Positions 23,401-29,800 of a stretch of 29,800 nt of DNA are shown in pieces. Position 1 is the first letter of the stretch. Every line of letters starts with the position of its first letter. This stretch comes from an uncultured Caryophanales bacterium (GTDB lineage: Bacteria > Bacillota_I > Bacilli_A > RFN20 > CAG-826). A program made the translations under genes and the position numbers. The stretch lies in the NCBI GenBank assembly GCA_902464635.1, contig CABQKC010000022.1, positions 1 to 29,800 of the forward strand, written 5' to 3'. The notes under the pieces were generated by a model. The model had not been told where the DNA came from and did no database searches. It saw nothing but the letters and a program-made list of their open reading frames with translations.

Positions 23401-23478
23401 GTCTTTGAAAGACGAGGCTCTTAAAACCATTTTAGTGCTTCAAGCCTATTTAATGAGGGCTTTATGGGCCCTCGTCTT
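23401..23478 (-). promoter_or_regulatory. Structured 5' leader of nrdD with alternative hairpins
   Basis: In the - strand transcript, AAGACGAGG (from 23478-23470) can pair over nine bases with CCTCGTCTT (23417-23409). Its GAGG, extended as GAGGGC, can instead pair with the nearby GCCCTC. The distal CGTCTT can also form a third hairpin with AAGAC next to it (GTCTT-TCA-AAGAC), about 20 bases before the ribosome site. These pairings exclude one another, which is the layout of a switch or attenuator. It fits no riboswitch class I know. Confidence 0.5.
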
Positions 23479-23793
23479 CGGACCTTGCTAGCATATAATA
23501 AATTCATAAATTTAAAATGCAAATCGATATGCTTACGGATGTAAAAAACGGGAATTTTTAATGCTTGAAAAATAATCACTTCATCAAAGGTTTCGATTTT
23601 ATGGGAACAATAGAGAAAACATTAGTAGTTTATTAGGATGAATTTATTGTCAAAAAACAGCCTTTGAAAATTCTTTTTTGTGACAGTGTATAAGTTTGTT
23701 AAATTTATTTAGAAACAATCGGATTTTTTTAGCTTATGAAAATATGAAAAAAATTTAATTTTTAATACATGTCTTAACTATTTTTATTCGAGC
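23479..23793. other. Intergenic region without a recognisable gene
   Basis: AT-rich stretch between nrdD and the CvpA-like gene. It holds the probable nrdD promoter area (TTATTATATG on the - strand near 23495-23505) and a short interrupted frame on + from 23601 (MGTIEKTLVVY, stop, DEFIVKKQPLKILFCD), which could be a gene remnant but is too short to assign. No tRNA or clear terminator is seen. Confidence 0.4.
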
Positions 23794-24555
23794 TTATTTT
23801 AAGAACAAATTTAATATTGAACTATAACCGAAATCGGTTGTGATCATCCATTTGGCTAGTGACCAATAATTTGGATCATCGAATTTAATCATTTGCTTGA
23901 TTACTTCTGAGATGGAATTTTCGGATGCTAAAGCAAAATTTGTGGCTAAGCAAATGCACCAACAAACCGAGATGCCTTCTGCTAGACCGATAATAATTCC
24001 AAGTATTCTTGAAAATGTAGATGGCTTCTTTCCAGAAACCTTTAATAAGACGCAGACAACAAAATAAATTAAGAACAACACAATTAAGGAGCCAACGAAT
24101 AAAACGATGTATCCTAAACCGATACAAATATAATCAGAAGCAGTAGATGCGATTACAGAAGCAGGATTAATGGTTAATGTTCCAACTTGACTTGCTGTAT
24201 CCTTGATTAATTGGAGTAAATTTTGTTGAATGCTTTCAGGTATTCCGGCATCAGCCATGGCTTGGATGATACTTTTATCAGCGAGCCCGCTTGCTACTAT
24301 CGGAGCAGAATAGTTTTTGGCAGCATCAGGCGAACTTTTTTCAATTGTTTCGTAAACCAGATTATAGAAATAATTTCCTGTCTCGCCGTTTCTAAACATA
24401 GGCGCTACCTTATCGCAAACAAATATAGCTATAAGGATAGAAACACCAACAATAGCAAGTTTTATAATTGTCTTAAGTCCGCCCTTAAAGAAGCCTATGA
24501 GCATAGATAGGGCGATGATTATGCAAAAGCCTAAAGTAAACCAATCAAAATTCAT
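23794..24555 (-). CDS. CvpA-family membrane protein
   Basis: A 253-aa membrane protein. The N-terminal pair of helices (FTLGFCIIIALSMLIGFFKGGLKTIIKLAIVGVSILIAIFVCDKV) with the central GFFKGG is typical of CvpA. Two further helices lie at about residues 142-175 and 185-208. CvpA proteins are linked to envelope homeostasis and, historically, colicin V production; the molecular role is unknown. A promoter with its -10 box only six bases from the ATG and no ribosome site suggests a leaderless message. Confidence 0.75.
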   Translation of the reverse strand: MNFDWFTLGFCIIIALSMLIGFFKGGLKTIIKLAIVGVSILIAIFVCDKVAPMFRNGETGNYFYNLVYETIEKSSPDAAKNYSAPIVASGLADKSIIQAMADAGIPESIQQNLLQLIKDTASQVGTLTINPASVIASTASDYICIGLGYIVLFVGSLIVLFLIYFVVCVLLKVSGKKPSTFSRILGIIIGLAEGISVCWCICLATNFALASENSISEVIKQMIKFDDPNYWSLAKWMITTDFGYSSILNLFLK

Positions 24556-24561
24556 ATCTTA

Positions 24562-24590
24562 AGAATACTTTAAAACTAAAAAACTGTAAA
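24562..24590 (-). promoter_or_regulatory. Promoter of the CvpA-like gene, leaderless geometry
   Basis: On the - strand TTTACA (24585-24590), a 17-base spacer and TATTCT (24562-24567) are followed by six bases and the ATG at 24555. This is the same geometry as the nrdG promoter. Confidence 0.6.
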
Positions 24591-24683
24591 CAAAATGCTT
24601 GCTTAATTAATACACGGGTCCCTTGCTTTTAGATTTTACTTCTTTTTTCATTAAATTCCATTTGTCCTAAAAAATTAAAATAG

Positions 24684-24712
24684 TTGCACTTAAAAAAGCA
24701 TAAACCTATTAT
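24684..24712 (+). promoter_or_regulatory. mscL promoter
   Basis: TTGCAC (24684-24689), a 17-base spacer and TATTAT (24707-24712). Transcription would start near 24719, giving a leader of about 20 bases with the ribosome site GAGG before the ATG at 24741. Confidence 0.7.
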
Positions 24713-24740
24713 AAGGACGCTTGAAAAAAGAGGTAAAAAA

Positions 24741-25451
24741 ATGAGTAAAAGCAAAAAAGAAAAGAAAAAGGAAAAAGAATTAGTAAAGAAAACTCAAGGT
24801 CTTTGGGCTGAATTCAAGGCATTCATTACTAGAGGCAATATCCTTGATATGGCAGTTGGTGTTATTATCGGTGGCGCCTTCAACGCTATTGTAACTGCAC
24901 TTGTTAATATCTTGATGAGCGTTTGCACTTGGGGAGTCCCTGGTGGTATTAAAGGCTTAATTACCGTACTTCCTGCATCTAATCCTGCCCAGGCTGGTGT
25001 AGCAAATATCGGGCAAAAATTTGATGCTAGCACTTTAAATGAAATGGTAATCAAATATGCCCATGAATCTGGAGCTACTATTACTGTTGAATCTGATTCA
25101 TTTGTCCAATGGAAGAACTCCTTGCTCGGTTTATATCAATTGCATGGAACTACATACGTTTATAACCAATCCGCCTTTATAGACTGGGGAACATTCATCA
25201 ATGCTATAATTTCCTTCTTAATCATCGCCTTGACCTTATTTGTCATTGTCAAAGTCTCTAGATATATCACTAAGAAAAGAGACGAATACAAAGCCAAGAT
25301 GCAAGAAGAATATTATCAACGTCATCCAGAAGAAAGACCTGTTCCGCCAGCACCGGCTCCTAAAAAGCCAACAACTGAGGAACTCCTTACTTCTATCCTT
25401 AGTGAACTCCAAAAACAAAACGGCACAAAGCCAACTGAAGAAAGCAAATAA
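24741..25451 (+). CDS. mscL: Large-conductance mechanosensitive channel with extended loop
   Basis: A 236-aa MscL, against about 130-150 for the family. The N-terminal amphipathic helix and first pore helix are canonical (FKAFITRGNILDMAVGVIIGGAFNAIVTALV). The second helix (about 152-175, WGTFINAIISFLIIALTLFVIV) and the charged C-terminal bundle ending in EELLTSILSELQKQ are also present. The external loop between the helices is about 80-90 residues instead of roughly 30-40. A proline-rich linker (PVPPAPAPKKP) precedes the C-terminal helix. The channel opens under membrane tension to save the cell from osmotic downshock. The start at 24741 has a GAGG ribosome site; the frame upstream runs through the promoter. 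Confidence 0.93.
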   Translation: MSKSKKEKKKEKELVKKTQGLWAEFKAFITRGNILDMAVGVIIGGAFNAIVTALVNILMSVCTWGVPGGIKGLITVLPASNPAQAGVANIGQKFDASTLNEMVIKYAHESGATITVESDSFVQWKNSLLGLYQLHGTTYVYNQSAFIDWGTFINAIISFLIIALTLFVIVKVSRYITKKRDEYKAKMQEEYYQRHPEERPVPPAPAPKKPTTEELLTSILSELQKQNGTKPTEESK

Positions 25452-25457
25452 ACGATT

Positions 25458-25484
25458 AGGAACCCTCGTGGTTCCTTTTCTTTC
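25458..25484 (+). terminator. Rho-independent terminator of mscL
   Basis: Stem AGGAACC (25458-25464) / GGTTCCT (25470-25476) with a CTCGT loop, followed by TTTCTTTC. It lies six bases after the mscL stop and directly before the -10-like TATAAA of the next gene. Confidence 0.82.
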
Positions 25485-25507
25485 GTTTAAAGTATAAAAT
25501 TTCTACC

Positions 25508-26599
25508 ATGCCAAGAAGAATTAATTTTGAACAAATCGAAAACTTCCGCGATATAGGCGGATACCAATCTAGATATGGAGAGACTTCCTTTGGAGTAATC
25601 TATCGCAGTGCTTCCTTATCTTATGCAAGCAAGGGCGATGTAGATAAAATCGCTTCTTTAGGAATTAAGACAATAATAGATTTAAGAGACGATGAGGCAA
25701 AAGCCAATTTGCCAGACAAAACCAGCCTAGACTCTAGATTCAATACGGTCTTTCTTCCTGTTAATGGGAATGGAAGAGTCCCTTCTTCCTACGAAGACGG
25801 GATAGATAGTTACCTAGAAATGCTAGAAGATCCTCTTAAGGCAAGAAATATATTTAAAGCGATAATAAATTCACCTAAGCCATTGTTGCTTCATTGTACG
25901 GCCGGGAAGGATAGGACTGGTTGTTTTATCATGATGATATTGCTTGCCAATGGAGTTGATTTTGATGATATCAATGCCGATTATATGGCTTCCTTTCCTT
26001 ATTTAGTAAAGATGACAAAGAATACTAGGGAATTTCATCCGGAAGTTCCTGAGGTAGTGCTTACTCCAAATATAAAATATTTAAGGGATGTCTATGATGC
26101 TTTTATTAAAGTATATGGCTCCTTAGAGAATTACTTTGAATATATAGGATTAAGTGATGATGAAGTTAAATGCCTTTCTTCAATATTAGGGAAACAAGAA
26201 AAGTCAGTCGGGGCTGTTATTTTTTCTAATGGAAAAGTATTGGTCGAGCATATGTCATTAGGACATTATTCAATTCCAAAAGGACACGTTGAAAAAGAAG
26301 ATAAAGATGAATTAGACACTGCTAGAAGAGAAATAAAGGAAGAATTGAACCTCGATGTTGAACTTATTCCTTCTTTTAAAACCTCAATTTGGTATTCCCC
26401 TTTTGAAGGAATAAATAAAGAAGTGGTTTTCTATTTGGCAAAGGCAAAGAATGAAGAAATAAGCGTTGATAAAAAAGAAGTTTCTGATGCTTATTGGATT
26501 AAACCAGAAGATTGTATGAGAGTATTGTCTTTTGATTCTGATAGAGAAGTAGTCAAGAAAGCCTATATATTTGCAAAATCTAATTCTATAGATCTTTAA
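25508..26599 (+). CDS. Tyrosine phosphatase-Nudix hydrolase fusion
   Basis: A 363-aa two-domain enzyme. Residues about 1-215 are a PtpB/LipA-type protein tyrosine phosphatase: NFRDIGGY (12-19), IYRSASL, and the P-loop HCTAGKDRTG with Cys130 and Arg136. The Ala-Gly-Lys in the loop is typical of members acting on phosphoinositides or inositol phosphates. Residues about 230-360 are a Nudix domain with the box from Gly259 (GHVEKEDKDELDTARREIKE) through EEL; the catalytic REIKEE core is intact, though the spacing is one residue longer than consensus and the final Gly is Asn. A TATAAA box ends nine bases before the ATG and there is no ribosome site. The 3' end overlaps the convergent hydrolase by 14 bases. 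Confidence 0.88.
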   Translation: MPRRINFEQIENFRDIGGYQSRYGETSFGVIYRSASLSYASKGDVDKIASLGIKTIIDLRDDEAKANLPDKTSLDSRFNTVFLPVNGNGRVPSSYEDGIDSYLEMLEDPLKARNIFKAIINSPKPLLLHCTAGKDRTGCFIMMILLANGVDFDDINADYMASFPYLVKMTKNTREFHPEVPEVVLTPNIKYLRDVYDAFIKVYGSLENYFEYIGLSDDEVKCLSSILGKQEKSVGAVIFSNGKVLVEHMSLGHYSIPKGHVEKEDKDELDTARREIKEELNLDVELIPSFKTSIWYSPFEGINKEVVFYLAKAKNEEISVDKKEVSDAYWIKPEDCMRVLSFDSDREVVKKAYIFAKSNSIDL

Positions 26600-27545
26600 T
26601 AACGCGAATTACTTCATTCATGAATTTTCTATTTTCATCGAATGCAGGTAAATGGAATGAACGTTCAAAAGTAACGAATTCCTTTTTAGGGGCTTCTATA
26701 TTTTGAAAGTGTTTTAAGGCAATTTCATAAGGGGTGATGAAATCCTTTTTTCCTTGGAATATGAAGTAGGGGATCTCGTATTTTGGTTTATTTGGTAGTT
26801 CGATTTCTTTTTCATGTTCTCCAATAGATTTCATGCTGGAAACGATTCTGGATTTTTTATAGAGTCGCTTCCCTTCTTTTTCGTAACAAGGCGCATCTAA
26901 AAGAGGCTTTATTTCTCTAAGGTAAAAATTCTTATAGCTTTTTGGCTCAAAATGCGGGTATAGAAGAGAATGGAAAACAGCGGAATCCTCCTGCGTTAAG
27001 AAATATCCGTCTTTATCATATTTAACGGAATTAAGTTTCTTTAGTAGCAAAGGCTTGTCTATAAATTTATTTTCCATTGCTTCTTTTTGCCACTTAATTG
27101 TTTCTTTAATTGAATAAAGTTGCCCATAACCTGTATATGCCTTAAATAAATCCGGTCTAGACGAGATTGCTAAAGAAGAAATAAATGAACCCCAAGATTC
27201 ACCAATCAAGACAATTTCATAGTTATATTTCTTTTTGATATAGCTAGCGATTTCAATTAAGTCAGAAACGAAAATCTTAGGAGAATAATCGATGTCTTTA
27301 TAATTCTTTGGGCAAGAATCTAAAGACCCTCTTTCATCATATGCGAATATTTGGAAATGCTTCCTTAAATCAATTAATTTCTTTTCGATTTTATGCCTAT
27401 TTGGTTCGCCTGGACCTCCATGGACGAATAAAAGGGCAATAGAAGAAGTCCCCTCGATATGCGCTAAAACGTGCCTAACATTATTTATAGTTAAATATTC
27501 TTTAATTTGTTCCATGTTAAGAGGATTATAATGCATTCTTTTCAT
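26586..27545 (-). CDS. Alpha/beta hydrolase, proline iminopeptidase-like (S33)
   Basis: A 319-aa serine hydrolase. The oxyanion motif HGGPG, the DERGS segment, the nucleophile elbow GESWGS, the acidic GKKDFITP and the His in SFHLP give the complete S33 pattern. It probably cleaves N-terminal residues from small peptides, though some relatives are esterases. The start is uncertain. The first ATG (27545) has no ribosome site, while a perfect TATAAT (27525-27530) lies nine bases before an in-frame ATG at 27515 (MEQIKEYL), so translation may begin there on a near-leaderless message. It is divergent from the NAD synthetase gene. Confidence 0.85.
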   Translation of the reverse strand: MKRMHYNPLNMEQIKEYLTINNVRHVLAHIEGTSSIALLFVHGGPGEPNRHKIEKKLIDLRKHFQIFAYDERGSLDSCPKNYKDIDYSPKIFVSDLIEIASYIKKKYNYEIVLIGESWGSFISSLAISSRPDLFKAYTGYGQLYSIKETIKWQKEAMENKFIDKPLLLKKLNSVKYDKDGYFLTQEDSAVFHSLLYPHFEPKSYKNFYLREIKPLLDAPCYEKEGKRLYKKSRIVSSMKSIGEHEKEIELPNKPKYEIPYFIFQGKKDFITPYEIALKHFQNIEAPKKEFVTFERSFHLPAFDENRKFMNEVIRVIKDL

Positions 27546-27561
27546 AAAATGAAAATATTAA

Positions 27562-27588
27562 TTTGTACATTATTATGTTAGAATAATG
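27562..27588 (+). promoter_or_regulatory. Promoter/operator of the antitoxin-NAD synthetase gene
   Basis: An extended -10 box (TG at 27576-27577, TAGAAT at 27579-27584) ends six bases before the ATG, so the message is probably leaderless. An inverted repeat CATTATT (27568-27574) / AATAATG (27582-27588) covers the -10 box. The sequence TTTGTACATTATTATG here closely matches TTTGTACATTTATTATG beside the toxin-antitoxin operon near 11055-11071. Confidence 0.55.
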
Positions 27589-27590
27589 CC

Positions 27591-29720
27591 ATGAAAACAA
27601 AAATCATCCCAATTACATCTCTTAGAGATACATCAAAAATCGAAAAACTAGTTAAGGAAGAAAACGGACCTATATTCGTTACTAAGAATGGTTTTGAAAG
27701 CATGGTCATCATGAGAAATGATTATTATGATGACCACTTTTCTACTGAAGAAATAAAGGACGTTGTTCCGAATCCTTCTTCAATACTTTCTTGCAAAAAA
27801 CAATCTAAGTCACTTGGATTTGTTAGGGTTATGTCTCCTTCCATTGAAGTAGAAGTAGGAAACGTTTCTTATAATGTTGCTCAAATTAAGAAAGCGTTAA
27901 AGAAAGCAGAAGAAAACGAAGTTGAAATAGTCTGCTTCCAAGAATTATCTATATCTTCTTATACTTGTGGCGATTTCTTCTTAACTGATTCTTTATTGAA
28001 CAGGTCTTTAGAAGGATTAAAGGATCTTAAAGAATTTAGTAAGAGTTTAAATCTAGTTTTCTGTGTTGGCCTTCCTCTTCAAGTTAATAATAGTCTTTAT
28101 AATGTTGCAGCTTTTATCCATAAAGGAAAGATATTAGGAATCGTGCCTAAGAAGAACATTCCTAATTATTCTGAATTTTATGAAAAAAGATATTTCGATG
28201 AGGGAATTGAAGGCCCAATCGAGATTGAACTATTCGGAGAAAAAACATACTTTGGGTCCAATCTTATTTTTGTAGATGAAGATTATCCTGATTTAAAAGT
28301 CGGGATTGAAATATGCGAGGACCTTTGGGTTCCTTCTTCTCCGTCTTCATCTTTAGCATTAGCAGGGGCTACTTTGATTTTGAATCTATCTTCTTCTAAT
28401 GAAACTGTATCTAAAGCTAACTATAGAAGAGACTTGGTTAGGATGAATTCTGCTAAATTAATATGCGGTTATGTCTATGCTGATTCTGGGATGGGCGAAT
28501 CTACAACTGATCTAGTATTTTCTTCTCATCAAATCATTTGCGAGAATGGTTCAATCCTATCTGAAGCAAAACCATTTAAGTTTACTGATGCGATTTCTGA
28601 TGTTGATATAGAAAAACTTTCTAACCAAAGAAGAAAGATGACTAGCTTTAAAAATAAACTACAAAATAATTATAAATATTTGACTTTTGCGCTGGATTTA
28701 AAGAAGAAAGACACGTTATTACGCCACTATAATAAGAATCCATTTATTCCGGAAAAAGAAGAAATTGATTTGGAAAGAGTTGAATCAATTTTAACAATGC
28801 AGGCTTATGGATTATTAAAAAGATTAAAGACTATTCATCAAAATAAAGTCATTATTGGGCTTAGTGGCGGACTTGATTCAACCCTTGCTTTATTAGTAGC
28901 CCATGTTGCTTTTAAGATTGCTTCATATCCTTTTGAAAACATCTTAGCAGTTACTCTTCCTTGCTTTGGCACTAGCAAAAGAACTCATGATAATGCAAAG
29001 GCCTTATCAGAGGCATTGGGAGTCAGCTTTAAGGAAATCAACATTGCCTCAAGCGTTTCCTCTCATTTTAAAGATATTGGTCATGATATAGATAACCATA
29101 ATGTCGCTTATGAAAACGCGCAGGCTAGAGAAAGAACGCAGGTCTTGATGGATTTGGCAAATGACACAAATGCTTTGATGATTGGCACCGGCGATCTTAG
29201 CGAATTGTGCTTAGGCTGGTGTACATATAATGGGGACCATATGTCGATGTATGGGGTTAATGCATCAATCCCAAAGACTTTAGTTAGATATCTATGTAGA
29301 GGTTATGCTGAATTAAATAAAAAGGCAGCCCCATCTCTTCTTGATATTATCGATACCCCAATTTCACCTGAACTCCTTCCTTTAAATAAAGGTCAAATAG
29401 AACAAAAGACCGAGGACAAAATCGGCCCTTATGAATTACATGATTTCTTTATCTATCATTATTTAAGATTTGGTTATTCTCCTACTAAGTTATTTTATTT
29501 AGCCCAAAATGCATATAGAGATAGCTTAAGCAATGAAGAGATAAAGAAGTGGCTAAGATTATTCTTTACTAGGTTTTACCATAACCAGTTTAAAAGAAGT
29601 TGCCTCCCCGATGGGCCTAAAGTTGGATCAGTTGCAATATCCCCTAGAGGTGATTTAAAGCTTCCTAGCGATGCTAGCGTTGACGATATTTTGAATGAGA
29701 TAGATAGAATTATTTATTAG
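27591..29720 (+). CDS. nadE: Glutamine-dependent NAD+ synthetase with N-terminal Phd/YefM-like domain
   Basis: A 709-aa enzyme making NAD+ from deamido-NAD+, ATP and glutamine. Residues about 76-340 are the carbon-nitrogen hydrolase (glutaminase) domain with the triad Glu118 (FQELSIS), Lys188 (PKKNIPNY) and Cys242 (GIEICEDLW). Residues about 395-700 are the synthetase domain with the P-loop SGGLDS (425-430) and GTGDLSELCLGW. The core starts at LGFVRV (75), as ordinary enzymes of ~640-680 aa do. Ahead of it are about 70 extra residues reading IIPITSLRDTSKIEKLVKEE then GPIFVTKNGFESMVIMRND, the pattern of Phd/YefM antitoxins. The ATG has no ribosome site. This extra domain may bind DNA and regulate the gene. 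Confidence 0.93.
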   Translation: MKTKIIPITSLRDTSKIEKLVKEENGPIFVTKNGFESMVIMRNDYYDDHFSTEEIKDVVPNPSSILSCKKQSKSLGFVRVMSPSIEVEVGNVSYNVAQIKKALKKAEENEVEIVCFQELSISSYTCGDFFLTDSLLNRSLEGLKDLKEFSKSLNLVFCVGLPLQVNNSLYNVAAFIHKGKILGIVPKKNIPNYSEFYEKRYFDEGIEGPIEIELFGEKTYFGSNLIFVDEDYPDLKVGIEICEDLWVPSSPSSSLALAGATLILNLSSSNETVSKANYRRDLVRMNSAKLICGYVYADSGMGESTTDLVFSSHQIICENGSILSEAKPFKFTDAISDVDIEKLSNQRRKMTSFKNKLQNNYKYLTFALDLKKKDTLLRHYNKNPFIPEKEEIDLERVESILTMQAYGLLKRLKTIHQNKVIIGLSGGLDSTLALLVAHVAFKIASYPFENILAVTLPCFGTSKRTHDNAKALSEALGVSFKEINIASSVSSHFKDIGHDIDNHNVAYENAQARERTQVLMDLANDTNALMIGTGDLSELCLGWCTYNGDHMSMYGVNASIPKTLVRYLCRGYAELNKKAAPSLLDIIDTPISPELLPLNKGQIEQKTEDKIGPYELHDFFIYHYLRFGYSPTKLFYLAQNAYRDSLSNEEIKKWLRLFFTRFYHNQFKRSCLPDGPKVGSVAISPRGDLKLPSDASVDDILNEIDRIIY

Positions 29721-29800
29721 TTTGTTTTATTTTAAATATAAGAAGGGAGACTAACTATTCAAAGTAAAGAGAAAAATTAATTATTTCGTAAAGTGTCGTT

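Noticed and set aside
24556..24683. A possible riboswitch or small RNA between the CvpA-like gene and mscL.
   Set aside because: Only AT-rich sequence and promoters on both strands; no stable GC-containing stems were found.
1..29800. Mycoplasma genetic code (TGA as Trp).
   Set aside because: TGA ends intact genes such as the esterase, and conserved Trp positions use TGG throughout.
1..29800. CRISPR arrays, insertion sequences or phage attachment sites.
   Set aside because: No regularly spaced repeats, transposase frames or direct repeats flanking the tRNA were seen.

Overview
The window reads as a chromosomal segment of a low-GC, anaerobic Bacilli- or Mollicutes-related bacterium that uses the standard genetic code (TGA terminates several genes and tryptophan is TGG). 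The anaerobic class III ribonucleotide reductase, the Gram-positive-type Y-family polymerase with a YolD partner, strong Shine-Dalgarno sites inside operons and the oversized sugar-ABC ATPase (a shape I recall from Mycoplasma) all point this way. I cannot name the species.

Layout. Positions 1-3833 (+) hold two sugar ABC permeases and their ATPase. A bidirectional terminator separates them from a convergent (-) operon at 3885-10249: GH31 glycosidase, small esterase, GH3 beta-glycosidase and a LacI-type regulator. None of these enzymes has a signal peptide, so imported oligosaccharides are probably taken apart in the cytoplasm. At 10346-10998 (-) lies a PIN toxin/antitoxin pair behind three evenly spaced GTACAT motifs. 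From about 11060 to 12230 is a decayed region with an AraC-type regulator remnant, a GH1 beta-glycosidase 3' end, a broken second copy of the start of the neighbouring membrane protein gene, and one small intact ORF. Next come a four-helix membrane protein, an orphan Phd-type antitoxin, tRNA-Ala(CGC), rmuC, and on the other strand a Y-family polymerase with a YolD-like partner.

Positions 16393-19252 carry an M29 aminopeptidase and two tandem paralogous membrane proteins with charged tails. Positions 19330-23376 form a deoxynucleotide/redox module: NrdG, a thioredoxin-reductase-like flavoprotein that lacks the NADPH motifs, and an NrdD with a glutaredoxin-like domain fused to its C-terminus. 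The rest holds a CvpA-like protein, an MscL with a very long external loop, a tyrosine phosphatase-Nudix fusion, an alpha/beta hydrolase, and an NAD+ synthetase with an N-terminal Phd/YefM antitoxin-like domain.

The most interesting points are these. (1) The antitoxin-NadE fusion has an inverted repeat on its own -10 box and a motif shared with the toxin-antitoxin promoter, suggesting an autoregulating NAD synthetase. (2) NrdD-redoxin beside an NADPH-motif-less TrxB suggests a formate-independent, possibly ferredoxin-fed class III reductase. (3) Several first-in-transcript genes have a -10 box 6 nt before ATG and no ribosome site, so they look leaderless. (4) The nrdD leader has mutually exclusive hairpins.
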